This document shows positions 45,030-54,184 of a DNA stretch of 54,234 nucleotides, in pieces. This DNA comes from an uncultured Nitrosomonas sp. (GTDB lineage Bacteria; Pseudomonadota; Gammaproteobacteria; Burkholderiales; Nitrosomonadaceae). A program made the translations under genes and the position numbers. The stretch's first letter is position 1; each line of letters starts with the position of its first letter. A model generated the notes under the pieces. That model was not told where the DNA came from. It did not search any database and saw only the letters and a program-made list of their open reading frames with translations. The stretch is taken from NCBI GenBank assembly GCA_902826055.1, contig CADEDJ010000014.1:1-54234 (forward strand). The letters are read 5' to 3'.

Positions 45030-45200
45030 TTATTCAGGTTTTTCAGCCTGCTTCTTCCATTTCTCATAACAATCCAGGCCACAGTAATACATAATATAAT
45101 CCGTTGCTTTAACACTCTGTGCTTCGGATATGGGTATTTCTTTGAAGCATACTTCACAAGAAACTTTTTCAGGTTCAGTTATTTTATTTTTTTCCATCAT
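45030..45200 (-). CDS. Small DUF3330-type zinc-binding protein
   Basis: On the minus strand an ATG at 45200 (AAGGAG 9 nt upstream) opens 56 codons. The product has CEVC (C15, C18) and YYCGLDC (C40, C44), a CxxC/CxxxC zinc-site pattern. The surrounding wording (CEVCFKEIPISEAQS...CGLDCYEKW) matches DUF3330, a small family of unknown function common in betaproteobacteria, often with other regulators. It is convergent to the response regulator and lies between it and apt. Confidence 0.8.
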   Translation of the reverse strand: MMEKNKITEPEKVSCEVCFKEIPISEAQSVKATDYIMYYCGLDCYEKWKKQAEKPE

Positions 45201-45341
45201 CACCTTAGACTCCTTGCCAAATTAAAAATAACATTAATACGAGTTTAGTTCGAATACTCAATTAGAATGAATTTCTGAATACCTCTTATACATAAGACTT
45301 CCAAATATTGCAGCTATTACTTGAATTGAATTCGCCTTATA

Positions 45342-45869
45342 TTAATCGTCTTCAAATTCGCATAACGCAAACACTTTTTGCCCTTGTTTCTCGAGGCGTT
45401 TACGACCACCCAAATTTGGCAAATCGATCACAAAGCAACATTCAACAACTGTAGCACCCATACTTTCGATCAAACTAACAGCAGCTTCTGCGGTGCCTCC
45501 TGTAGCAATTAAATCATCCACGAGTAATATGCGGTCACTCTTAGCTACCGCATCGACATGCATTTCGATGCGGTCAGTGCCATACTCGAGTTGGTAATCA
45601 TGGCCAATTGTTTCAGAAGGTAATTTTCCTTTTTTGCGAATAGGCACAAATCCGACCCCGAGTTGGAAAGCCAAAGCAGAACCAATGATAAATCCACGTG
45701 CTTCGATGCCAGCAACCCGATCAATTTTGGTATTAGCGTACCGATTAACCAGCTCATGGATGGTAATACGAAATCCAATCGGATCTTTCAATAAAGTTGT
45801 AATGTCACGAAACATCACTCCTTGCTTGGGATAATGTGGAATTACTCTAATTCGTGACTTAATGGTCAT
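45342..45869 (-). CDS. apt: Adenine phosphoribosyltransferase
   Basis: The 175-aa protein has the PRPP-binding motif [51 protein letters not shown] and the start [21 protein letters not shown]. It salvages adenine to AMP using PRPP. It is about 230 bp downstream of rpoZ in the same direction. Confidence 0.95.
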   Translation of the reverse strand: MTIKSRIRVIPHYPKQGVMFRDITTLLKDPIGFRITIHELVNRYANTKIDRVAGIEARGFIIGSALAFQLGVGFVPIRKKGKLPSETIGHDYQLEYGTDRIEMHVDAVAKSDRILLVDDLIATGGTAEAAVSLIESMGATVVECCFVIDLPNLGGRKRLEKQGQKVFALCEFEDD

Positions 45870-46063
45870 AATTTTCCAGAAAACCTCAGTACGACAATCA
45901 TTATGAATATTCTATTTTCTTCAATGATACTGCTGGATGTAAATCTTTGGAATTTTGCGAAGCAGCACCTAGAGATTAGGACTCTCAAAAAACCTGAATG
46001 AAATGCTACTTCTGAAAAATATGAATGGTATTTGCACAGATCCCAATCGAGCAATCGTGTGAC

Positions 46064-46078
46064 GCCTACCCAATAGGC
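46064..46078 (-). terminator. Weak hairpin after rpoZ
   Basis: GCCTA and TAGGC pair across a 5-nt loop 24 bp after the rpoZ stop on the minus strand. There is no T-run, so terminator function is only possible. Confidence 0.25.
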
Positions 46079-46101
46079 ATCTCAGAAATACCAGACATGA
46101 A

Positions 46102-46308
46102 TCACAAGTTTTTCGGATTCAGTATTTCCAATCCTACTTTACCTTGTGCAAGTTCACGCAACGCTACTACTGTTGGTTTATCGCGCCCAGATTCGATCAA
46201 AGGTGCCGAACCAATAGCTAATTGCCTTGCTCGTGTCGTAGCTACCAGTGTCATATCAAAACGATTAGGAATTCTTTTTAAACAATCATCAACAGTAATT
46301 CGTGCCAT
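46102..46308 (-). CDS. rpoZ: RNA polymerase omega subunit
   Basis: The 68-aa product begins [30 protein letters not shown], the omega signature, and ends [14 protein letters not shown]. Omega supports assembly of beta' and, with ppGpp/DksA, stringent control. An upstream in-frame start at 46323 adds five residues; ATG at 46308 matches the family. It lies 74 bp downstream of gmk, the usual gmk-rpoZ pair. Confidence 0.93.
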   Translation of the reverse strand: MARITVDDCLKRIPNRFDMTLVATTRARQLAIGSAPLIESGRDKPTVVALRELAQGKVGLEILNPKNL

Positions 46309-46382
46309 CTTTATTTCACTCACTAAAAGAAAATTCTCATTTTACAATAAAGAACATCAGGTTGTGCTACTTCATAACAAAC

Positions 46383-47015
46383 TTACAATAGCTGATTAAT
46401 TAATGATTTATATTTTATTAGCTGCCGCTCTTTACTTAAACGTACTGCTGTTATTATACAAATCAAATCATTAAGCGCTTCCTCTAGCTCATTATTAATA
46501 ATGACATAATCGAATTCACTGATATGGCCAACTTCTTCCCTTGCAGCTGCCAATCTTTTTTGAATTACCGCTAAATCATCTTGGGCGCGTGTTTTTAAAC
46601 GAGTCGCCAATACATCGATTGAGGGAGGAAGAATAAAAACACTAATTGACTTCGGGAAAACCTGGCGTATTTGTTGTGCTCCCTGACAATCTATTTCAAG
46701 CAAGATATCTTGTCCGGAAGTGACAGCAGTATTTATCCATCTTTGCGAAGTACCGTAAAGATTACCGTAAACTTCCGCGCTTTCCAGAAACTCTCCATTT
46801 GTAAGCATTTGCTGGAATATCTCTTTACTTACGAAATAATAGTCTTTGCCATTAATTTCATCGGCACGTGGTTCTCGTGTGGTATGTGAAATCGATAAAC
46901 TAAGACTGCGATCCGATTGCAACAACGCTTTTACCAAACTGGTTTTACCCGCACCAGAGGGTGCACTGATAATAAATAAACAACCTGCTGTTTTAGTCAT
47001 TTTTGTATCTATCAT
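46383..47015 (-). CDS. gmk: Guanylate kinase
   Basis: The 210-aa protein has the P-loop APSGAGKTSLV (about 18-28). THTT-type residues in SISHTTREPR, GKDYYFVSKEIF and DILLEIDCQGAQQIR are the GMP-binding and lid parts of bacterial guanylate kinase. It phosphorylates GMP to GDP with ATP. Two in-frame ATGs (47015 and 47000) are possible starts and neither has a clear Shine-Dalgarno. It precedes rpoZ. Confidence 0.93.
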   Translation of the reverse strand: MIDTKMTKTAGCLFIISAPSGAGKTSLVKALLQSDRSLSLSISHTTREPRADEINGKDYYFVSKEIFQQMLTNGEFLESAEVYGNLYGTSQRWINTAVTSGQDILLEIDCQGAQQIRQVFPKSISVFILPPSIDVLATRLKTRAQDDLAVIQKRLAAAREEVGHISEFDYVIINNELEEALNDLICIITAVRLSKERQLIKYKSLINQLL

Positions 47016-47115
47016 TAATTAATTGATAGTATCTATCGATATGAAAAATCTCTTGATTCTATGGCACCAGAGATGTCTCACTGTGCCCAATGCGACAGTT
47101 ATTCTTAACATCAAC

Positions 47116-47580
47116 CTAATAAATACCGCGCTTTTTAAAGTAATTTTGATGATATTCTTCCGCTTTATAAAATTGGGATGCGGGTAAAATCTTTGTTACT
47201 ACGGGATCTTGCCAACGACCGCTATTTTGCAATTTATTTCTCGACATCTGCGCAATACTTTCTTGTTGAGCAGTAAAATAAAAAATAACTGAGCGATATT
47301 GCATGCCGACGTCAGGACCTTGACGATCTACCGTTGTAGGATTATGGCAACTCCAGAAATGATCCAATAAATCTTCGAAACTTACTACTGCTGAGTCATA
47401 TTCCACTAACACGACTTCAATATGTCCGGTAGTGCCGGTGCATACCTCTTCATAAATTGGATTATCCGTACTCCCGCCTGAATACCCGCAAGTAACATCG
47501 ATCACTCCTTTGATAGCGCGAAAAGCAGCTTCAACTCCCCAAAAGCAGCCAGCTCCAAAAATAATTTTTTCTTTTGCCAT
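47116..47580 (-). CDS. msrA: Peptide methionine-S-oxide reductase MsrA
   Basis: The 154-aa protein has the catalytic GCFWG (C12), CGYSGG, EVCTGTTGHIEVV and FWSCHNPTTVDRQGPDVGMQYRS. It reduces methionine-S-sulfoxide using a reductant such as thioredoxin. The C-terminus (EEYHQNYFKKRGIY) is intact. It stands alone between gmk and dsbA on the minus strand. Confidence 0.95.
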   Translation of the reverse strand: MAKEKIIFGAGCFWGVEAAFRAIKGVIDVTCGYSGGSTDNPIYEEVCTGTTGHIEVVLVEYDSAVVSFEDLLDHFWSCHNPTTVDRQGPDVGMQYRSVIFYFTAQQESIAQMSRNKLQNSGRWQDPVVTKILPASQFYKAEEYHQNYFKKRGIY

Positions 47581-47634
47581 GACATACCTATTTGAGTTAA
47601 GAAAATTGTAATTCCCCTCTCTTCTCGTTACTTC

Positions 47635-48276
47635 TTATTTTTCCTTTCGTGCCTTCTCAATCAATGCTTCTAGGATTTTAATTGTATCTTGAGGAGTATT
47701 ACTCATGCCGCCACTGGTTAGATACTTACCATTAATAATTAATGCAGGGACACCATTAAGCTGATATTGACGTGTTATTTGCGTTGATTTTGCTACTTGA
47801 TTCTGCACCGTAAAGGAATTATAGGCATTCTCAAACTTCTTCCTATCAATACCCTCTTGTTTCTCAATCCAACTCAATAACACCGATTCATTATTCAAAT
47901 CAATTTTGTCACGATGAATAGCATCATAAACTTTATCATGTAGCTCATCAGCTTTACCCAAAACTTCAATTGCATAAAATATCTTCGCAGCCGCTACCCA
48001 GTTTGGACGAAGAGTCGCAGGCACATACCGGAAATCAACATCTTCGGGAATGCTTTTCAACCATGTTTTAAGATACGGATGTAAGCTATAGCAATGCGGA
48101 CAACCGTACCAGAAAAATTCCAATACTTCGATTTTATTGGCATCCTGTGTTTGTTGAGGTTTTGTCAGAACTGTATAATTCTTACCTTCGATGAGATCAG
48201 CACGCGCACTCGAAATATTCATCATACCTAAGCTCAGCAATAAGAAGACCACTAAAAGAAATTTACGTAGACTCAT
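47635..48276 (-). CDS. dsbA: Thiol:disulfide interchange protein DsbA
   Basis: Periplasmic oxidase that introduces disulfides. The 213-aa precursor has a signal peptide (KFLLVVFLLLSLGMM, cleavage after about SARA) and a thioredoxin fold with C59-P-H-C62. GVPALIING supplies the cis-proline loop. It is about 97 bp downstream of the SPOR gene, in an argS-SPOR-dsbA order common in betaproteobacteria. Confidence 0.95.
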   Translation of the reverse strand: MSLRKFLLVVFLLLSLGMMNISSARADLIEGKNYTVLTKPQQTQDANKIEVLEFFWYGCPHCYSLHPYLKTWLKSIPEDVDFRYVPATLRPNWVAAAKIFYAIEVLGKADELHDKVYDAIHRDKIDLNNESVLLSWIEKQEGIDRKKFENAYNSFTVQNQVAKSTQITRQYQLNGVPALIINGKYLTSGGMSNTPQDTIKILEALIEKARKEK

Positions 48277-48373
48277 CTTAACTCCCTAAACAAGTTGTTA
48301 ATTAATTGTTGGATTACAGTTTCATAGAAAACTATCAGATTAGCAATAGGCTGTCCGCTATTAAAAATGAGTG

Positions 48374-49159
48374 CTAAGGTATTTTAATAAATTGAGTAGC
48401 AATACCATTTTCTCGTAATGAAGTACTTGTTTCATCAACATCCTCTTTACGTGTAAAAGGACCAACACGAACCCTATACCAAGTGCCCTTATCAGCCAAA
48501 TCAATCGGCTGTATCGATGCAAAAACACCGAGTAATGCAAGTCTGGCTTTCAAGTTTTCTGCTTCGTCGCTTTTTTTGAATGATCCCGCTTGGAGAAAGA
48601 ATTTTTCTTTCACAGGTAATGAATGTTTTGGTGAAGGTACCGTTGATGGCTGCTGCATCAATTCTGATGGAGAAGAAGTCCGCGGCTGCAAAGATGTTAT
48701 TTGCTGCGGGGTTTCAACCGGCGTGACAGAGGGTCGAGGTAAAATTGGCTGTGATGTAATCTCAGGTTTACTATTACTTTCCGGAATTTTTGCAGTTATT
48801 TGCGGTTGTGCTGCAAGTTCACCAGGTTTCGGATAACCACGCTCAATCTCGGGCTCTTCGATACCGGGTAAAATTTTGTAAAAATCAAATTTGTTTTTTT
48901 CTTCCGCGAAACTTCCCGATTCTTCTTGCTTTGATTTTTCCGGGACAACCAATATTTCAGGTTTGGTCTGATTTCTCTCAGACGAGCTTGTAGCTTTCTC
49001 TGTCGGCAAAAATGGGCTTGGTGAAAAATATAAATATAACCATACGCCAATTGCACTTGCAAGACCTAACGCGTAGCCAACAAACCCACCAAAGAATGCC
49101 GAACCACTTTTTTCATTTGCGGGTTTCGAAGACTTACGGGATTTATAGTCTCGACTCAT
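48374..49159 (-). CDS. SPOR-domain (FtsN-like) cell-division protein
   Basis: The 261-aa protein has a short basic N-terminus, one membrane helix (about 23-45, GGFVGYALGLASAIGVWLYLYF), a Pro/Ser/Glu-rich periplasmic linker, and a C-terminal SPOR domain (about 185-261, FFLQAGSFKKSDEAENLKARL, WYRVRVGPF). SPOR binds denuded peptidoglycan at the septum. Weak FtsN-like role. AAGGAT precedes the ATG. It lies between argS and dsbA. Confidence 0.88.
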   Translation of the reverse strand: MSRDYKSRKSSKPANEKSGSAFFGGFVGYALGLASAIGVWLYLYFSPSPFLPTEKATSSSERNQTKPEILVVPEKSKQEESGSFAEEKNKFDFYKILPGIEEPEIERGYPKPGELAAQPQITAKIPESNSKPEITSQPILPRPSVTPVETPQQITSLQPRTSSPSELMQQPSTVPSPKHSLPVKEKFFLQAGSFKKSDEAENLKARLALLGVFASIQPIDLADKGTWYRVRVGPFTRKEDVDETSTSLRENGIATQFIKIP

Positions 49160-49183
49160 GAATATCCTTAACTGTTAACTTGG

Positions 49184-50941
49184 TTACATTTTATCAGGTG
49201 CATTCACACCCAATAACGTCAAACCATTTTTTAATATTTGTCGAATAGATGCAATTAAGGCCAACCTTGCATGTTGTACCGGAATTTCAGGCACAAGAAA
49301 TCGCGTTGAATTATAGTAACTATGAAATTCACTTGCCAATTCTCTGAGATAAAAAGCAACCACGTGAGGTGAAAATTCCTTGGCAGCCATCTCCACGATA
49401 TCGGGAAAATCGATCAATTTTTGCAACAAAGCCAGTTCCATTGGACTCGTTAGTATTTCCGTATTTGCCACAATCAGATCATTGACTTCACCCTCCCATT
49501 GTGCCAAAACACTACACACACGTGCATGTGCATACTGAACATAATAAACTGGATTATCATTGCTTTGCGATTTGGCCAAATCCAAATCAAAATCCAAATG
49601 CTGGTCGCTTTTTCGCATCACATAAAAAAATCGGGCAGCATCCTTTCCAACTTCTTGACGTAACTCCCGCAAAGTCACAAATTCACCAGAGCGGGTCGAC
49701 ATTGGTGCTTTCTTACCAGCACGGTAAAGCACTGCAAACTGCACCAGGGCAATTTCAAGCTTATGCGGATCTAATCCCAATGCTTGTAAAGCACCTTTCA
49801 CTCGAGGAATATAGCCATGATGATCTGCACCCCAGATATTAATTACTTGCTCAAAGCCACGTTCGAATTTATTCAAATGATAAGCAATATCCGATGCAAA
49901 ATAGGTAAATTGGCCATTTTCCCGCTGCACCACACGATCCTTTTCATCACCAAAATCGGTCGAGCGAAACCAGGTTGCACCATCTTGTTGATATAAATAA
50001 TGTTTTTTCTCCAATAATTCAATTGCGTGAGCTACCAAACCATTATCAAACAGCGACTGCTCAGAAAACCAAGTATCAAATTCAACACCAAATTCCATTA
50101 AATCATTGCGGCAATCACCCAGTTGCTCGGTTAGCACAAAATTATGAATATAGACATAATCTTGCCCAAGTACTTTTTTTGCATTGGCAATTAATTGATC
50201 CAATTGTTCATCAGTATCAACCGCAGCTTCCTGGGCAATTTCCGGCAATCCATTTAATAATAATTCAGGCTGATGCACATAACGCTGTGCATGTGCCTGG
50301 TGAATCTGCCTTGCCATGGTTTTCACATACTCACCCTGATAAGCATTGAGTGGAAAAAGAATGTGAACGTTATTAAGTTCCAGATAGCGCAACCATGTCG
50401 ACAAAGTCAGAATATCCATTTGCCGTCCCGCATCATTGACATAGAACTCGCGCGATACATTAAAACCTGCCGCTGCTAAGATACTGGATAAACTAGCACC
50501 GATCGCCGCTCCGCGACCATGACCGACGTGCAACGGCCCAGTCGGATTGGCTGAAACAAATTCCACTTGAATTTTTTTTGCCTGCCCAAAGTCACTATGA
50601 CCAAAAGTTTCCTTGTTCTGTAAAATATGGCGCAAGAACTGTTGCTTCGCAGAACTTTTCAAAAACAAATTGATAAATCCAGCACCCGCTATTTCGACTT
50701 TATCCAGATAAGGGGAAGTCGGTAAGGCATTGATTAGCAAGCTAGCAATTTCACGCGGACTTTTGTGCAAAGGCTTGGCCAGCTGCATGGCAAGATTACA
50801 CGAATAATCGCCATGATTGGCTTGCTTAGTGCGTACCAGCTCAATCGGGACAGCATCTCCTGGAGCTATGAGGGCTTTGGCCGATTCACGCAAAAGCTCA
50901 ACAAAATGGGCTTTAAAGTTAGGGTAGTCAAATGAAGTCAT
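49184..50941 (-). CDS. argS: Arginyl-tRNA synthetase
   Basis: Class I synthetase. The 585-aa protein has HVGHGRGAAIGAS (HIGH motif) after SANPTGPL, and lacks a classical KMSKS, having APMSTRSGEFVTLREL in its place, as is normal for many ArgRS. It ends with the DALR anticodon-binding domain. A TTG at 50953 would add four residues; ATG at 50941 (MTSFDYPNFK) is the better start. It is followed on the same strand by the SPOR gene. Confidence 0.96.
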   Translation of the reverse strand: MTSFDYPNFKAHFVELLRESAKALIAPGDAVPIELVRTKQANHGDYSCNLAMQLAKPLHKSPREIASLLINALPTSPYLDKVEIAGAGFINLFLKSSAKQQFLRHILQNKETFGHSDFGQAKKIQVEFVSANPTGPLHVGHGRGAAIGASLSSILAAAGFNVSREFYVNDAGRQMDILTLSTWLRYLELNNVHILFPLNAYQGEYVKTMARQIHQAHAQRYVHQPELLLNGLPEIAQEAAVDTDEQLDQLIANAKKVLGQDYVYIHNFVLTEQLGDCRNDLMEFGVEFDTWFSEQSLFDNGLVAHAIELLEKKHYLYQQDGATWFRSTDFGDEKDRVVQRENGQFTYFASDIAYHLNKFERGFEQVINIWGADHHGYIPRVKGALQALGLDPHKLEIALVQFAVLYRAGKKAPMSTRSGEFVTLRELRQEVGKDAARFFYVMRKSDQHLDFDLDLAKSQSNDNPVYYVQYAHARVCSVLAQWEGEVNDLIVANTEILTSPMELALLQKLIDFPDIVEMAAKEFSPHVVAFYLRELASEFHSYYNSTRFLVPEIPVQHARLALIASIRQILKNGLTLLGVNAPDKM

Positions 50942-51043
50942 AATTAAGAGCAAACAATATCGATAGTTTCATTGAAATAAGCTGATATTCTTGGCGAAAA
51001 TACGATTTTTTTGAGTTTCATTGCATTTTACCAGGTGTATGAA

Positions 51044-51784
51044 TCAGGTCATAGATTGCTGACGGTAGGTTTCATAAAGACAAATCCCCGCACTCACAGC
51101 AACATTTAAACTTTCGATACCACCCAACATCGGGATACGCACGAGTTGATCGCAGGATTCTCGCGTCAAGCGGCGCATTCCTTTACCTTCCGAACCAAAT
51201 ACCCAGGCAACAGGACCTTTGATCTGAAAACGGGCCAAATCATATTCAGCATCTTCCGCAGTACCAAACACCCAAATTCCATGGTCTTTTAGCTGCTTCA
51301 ATGTACGAGCTAAGTTAGTGACTGCAATATAGGGCACAGTATCCGCAGCACCACTGGCAACCTTATAAACCGTTGCAGTCATTCCTACTGCTCGATCCTT
51401 CGGTGCAATTACTGCATGTACACCAAATGCATCGGCAACACGTAAGCACGCGCCCAAATTGTGCGGATCTTGAATTCCATCCAGCACAAGCAACCTTGCG
51501 GGCTCGGTTAATTCCTCCAAAAGATCTTCAATATCAACAACATTACGGCTCGTGTCAACATGCGCGACGACACCTTGATGGTGATCATTACCTACCAGGT
51601 GAGTAAGTTTTACTCCTCCGCAAGAAGCCCAACGAATACTCAAGCTTTCAGCTAGGTTAATCAATCCCCGTGCACGTTGATCATCACGCGTAGCATCGAT
51701 AAGTATTTCCTTGATACTATTTGGATTCTGCCGCAAGCGGCTGGTCACTGCATGAAAACCGAAAATAAGGCGAGTAGCGGACAC
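51044..51784 (-). CDS. rlmB: 23S rRNA (guanosine-2'-O-)-methyltransferase RlmB
   Basis: The 246-aa SPOUT-fold protein has an N-terminal substrate-binding domain (FGFHAVTSRLRQNP...) and a C-terminal knot with LDGIQDPHNLGACLRVADAFG, AWVFGSEGKGMRRLTRESCDQLVRIPM and ESLNVAVSAGICLYE. It methylates a guanosine of 23S rRNA domain V. The start codon is GTG at 51784. It follows rnr on the minus strand, the usual rnr-rlmB pair. Confidence 0.94.
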   Translation of the reverse strand: MSATRLIFGFHAVTSRLRQNPNSIKEILIDATRDDQRARGLINLAESLSIRWASCGGVKLTHLVGNDHHQGVVAHVDTSRNVVDIEDLLEELTEPARLLVLDGIQDPHNLGACLRVADAFGVHAVIAPKDRAVGMTATVYKVASGAADTVPYIAVTNLARTLKQLKDHGIWVFGTAEDAEYDLARFQIKGPVAWVFGSEGKGMRRLTRESCDQLVRIPMLGGIESLNVAVSAGICLYETYRQQSMT

Positions 51785-51908
51785 GTATCAAACAAACCTG
51801 AGATATTAATTAAGCACCACTTATCAGCACTTAGATATTAAAAAAGATAAATGACTTTATTGATTCATCGAATTATGCGTTATTGTAAAACAATTACAGA
51901 ACTCAAGG

Positions 51909-54128
51909 CTATTTCTTGTGTTGCGGCGTGGCTTTTGTTTTAGAACGCCCTGATTTTTTCATTGATTCGGCTAGTACAAAATCAATTTTGCTGGTCTCCA
52001 AATCAACACGCACTAATTTGACTCTTAAACGATCACCAAGCCGGTATTGTTTGCCGCTACGTTCACCTTGCAGGAGATGTTTGATAGCATCAAAATGAAA
52101 ATAATCACTCGGCAGTTCAGAAATATGCACGAGCCCTTCCACATACACATTATCCAATGCGACAAACAAACCAAAGCCCGTCACACTGCTGATCACACCG
52201 TCGAAGCATTCACCGATTTTATCTTGCATATAGAAACACTTGAGCCACGACTCAACATCACGCGTGGCATCGTCGGCGCGCCGTTCAGTCATTGAGCAAT
52301 GTTTGCCCAACTCATGCCAATCACCCGGATGATAATTATTTCCATTGAGGACGGCTTTAATTGCTCGATGCACCAGCAAATCAGGATAACGGCGAATCGG
52401 TGAAGTGAAATGGGTATAAGATTCATACGCGAGTCCAAAATGGCCTGTAATATCCGGACTATAAACAGCTTGCTGCAAAGACCTCAGCATCACAGTTTGT
52501 AACAGTTGTGCATCGGGTCTGTCGTATATTTTGAGTAATGTTTGTGCATAATCTTTCGCATTAGGTTTATTCTTGCCTCCCAATTGAATGCCAAATTCCT
52601 TCAGAAAATTACGTAAAGCAACAATTTTCTCTGGCGACGGATCTTCATGAATCCGATACAACGTTGTTTGTCCATGTTTTTGTAAAAAATCTGCTGCGCA
52701 GACATTTGCTGCCAACATACACTCTTCAATCAAGCGATGCGCTTCTGTACGCTGTACCGGCTCAATCTTTTCGATTTTTCCTTGATCGTTGAAAAACATT
52801 TGTGTTTCGATTGTTTCAAAATCAATGGCCCCACGTTTCTTACGTGCTTTTAGTAACACCTTGAATAACTTATAGATGATCTGTAAATGAGGCAATAATG
52901 CTGCATGCAACTTAGCTTCAGGCCCTTTGGGATTAGCTAACATATCAGCAACTTTGGTATATGTAAGTCGCGCATGTGAGTTCATAACTGCTGGGTAAAA
53001 TAAGTAATCGCGTATATTGCCATTAGCCTGAAATTCGATTTCACATACCATGCACAAGCGTTTTTTGTTGGGATTGAGTGAGCACAATTCATTAGATAAA
53101 ACCTCAGGCAACATCGGAATCACGCGTCTAGGAAAATAGACGGAATTACCACGATTCAATGCTTCCAAATCAATCACATCGTTAGGTTTGACATAGTGGC
53201 TGACATCTGCAATTGCTACATACAATCGGTAATCTTTACCTTCTTGCTGGCAATAAACAGCATCGTCAAAATCACGCGCAGTTTCACCATCAATAGTTAC
53301 CAACGGTAGATGACATATGTCCTTACGATCCATCAATTCTTTTTTTAAGACATTTTTAGGAAATTTGGCAGAAAGCTTTTCAATTTCAGGAAGAAAAATA
53401 TGAGGCAGATCGTGCTTGCGTAAAGCGATTTCGATCTCCATACCTGGTGCTGTATAGTTGCCCAGAACTTCGATGATTTTACCGATGGGTTGCGCCTGCT
53501 TGCTCGGTTGTTGAATGATTTCCACCATTACAACCTGTCCTTCTTTGGCTCTTAACGAATTCTCCTTGGCGATGAGTATATCTTGACTAATACGCTTATT
53601 TTCCGCTGCAACAAGCATAATCCCATGATCAATATGTAATCGCCCCACTAACTTAGTATTGCAATACTCCAATACTTCCACAATAGTGGCTTCACGTCGT
53701 CCGCGCCTATCCAACCCAATTTCACGCACCAAAACTCTGTCACCATGCAATGCCTTGTGCATTTCCTTTGCACTTAAATACAGATCCGAACTGCCATCAT
53801 CGGGAATCAAAAAACCAAACCCATCAGGGTGACCCTGGATTACACCTTTGATTAGATCCAGTTTTTCCATCACACAGATATCATTCTTACGGTTACGGAA
53901 AATCTGACCTTCCCGCATCATCGCTGACAAACGGCGGCCGAATAATGTCTGTTCATTTTTCTTAATCGACAATAACTTATAGAGTGTGCGCTCGGCGACC
54001 GGAATGCCTTGCTGCTTTAATAGCTGTAAAATGTATTCCCGGCTTGGTAAGGGATGTTCATAACGTTCTTTTTCCCGCTGGAGATGAGGATCTAGATTCC
54101 GCAGTTGCTGACTCTTCTTATTTGACAA
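51909..54128 (-). CDS. rnr: Ribonuclease R
   Basis: The 739-aa exoribonuclease has an N-terminal helix-turn-helix part, cold-shock domains (about 80-220, GHPDGFGFLIPDDGSSDLYL), and a catalytic RNB domain (about 255-590, DGETARDFDDAVY with the acidic magnesium site). An S1 domain (about 645-720) and a lysine-rich tail end the protein. It degrades structured RNA 3' to 5' and matures rRNA. The start codon is TTG at 54128 (Shine-Dalgarno AGGAA); the -35 of the divergent tRNA-Leu promoter overlaps it. Confidence 0.95.
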   Translation of the reverse strand: MSNKKSQQLRNLDPHLQREKERYEHPLPSREYILQLLKQQGIPVAERTLYKLLSIKKNEQTLFGRRLSAMMREGQIFRNRKNDICVMEKLDLIKGVIQGHPDGFGFLIPDDGSSDLYLSAKEMHKALHGDRVLVREIGLDRRGRREATIVEVLEYCNTKLVGRLHIDHGIMLVAAENKRISQDILIAKENSLRAKEGQVVMVEIIQQPSKQAQPIGKIIEVLGNYTAPGMEIEIALRKHDLPHIFLPEIEKLSAKFPKNVLKKELMDRKDICHLPLVTIDGETARDFDDAVYCQQEGKDYRLYVAIADVSHYVKPNDVIDLEALNRGNSVYFPRRVIPMLPEVLSNELCSLNPNKKRLCMVCEIEFQANGNIRDYLFYPAVMNSHARLTYTKVADMLANPKGPEAKLHAALLPHLQIIYKLFKVLLKARKKRGAIDFETIETQMFFNDQGKIEKIEPVQRTEAHRLIEECMLAANVCAADFLQKHGQTTLYRIHEDPSPEKIVALRNFLKEFGIQLGGKNKPNAKDYAQTLLKIYDRPDAQLLQTVMLRSLQQAVYSPDITGHFGLAYESYTHFTSPIRRYPDLLVHRAIKAVLNGNNYHPGDWHELGKHCSMTERRADDATRDVESWLKCFYMQDKIGECFDGVISSVTGFGLFVALDNVYVEGLVHISELPSDYFHFDAIKHLLQGERSGKQYRLGDRLRVKLVRVDLETSKIDFVLAESMKKSGRSKTKATPQHKK

Positions 54129-54149
54129 AGCAGTGATTTCCTATAGAAT
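54122..54149 (+). promoter_or_regulatory. Promoter of tRNA-Leu, overlapping the rnr start
   Basis: TTGACA (54122-54127, perfect -35) and TAGAAT (54144-54149, 5/6 -10) are separated by 16 bp. The start would be about 29 nt before the tRNA. On the other strand these bases are the first codons of rnr. Confidence 0.75.
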
Positions 54150-54184
54150 TACGCGTTCTTCGGCAGTCTGACTGACTACCCATT

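Noticed and set aside
44843..45157. 104-codon minus-strand frame overlapping the response regulator end
   Set aside because: It overlaps the DUF3330 gene in another frame and the end of the response regulator; no ribosome site.
45866..46054. 62-codon minus-strand frame between rpoZ and apt
   Set aside because: TTG start, no ribosome site, overlaps the apt start; composition not protein-like.
48483..48836. 117-codon plus-strand frame over the SPOR gene
   Set aside because: Antisense shadow of the SPOR-domain linker, whose biased codons create long opposite frames.
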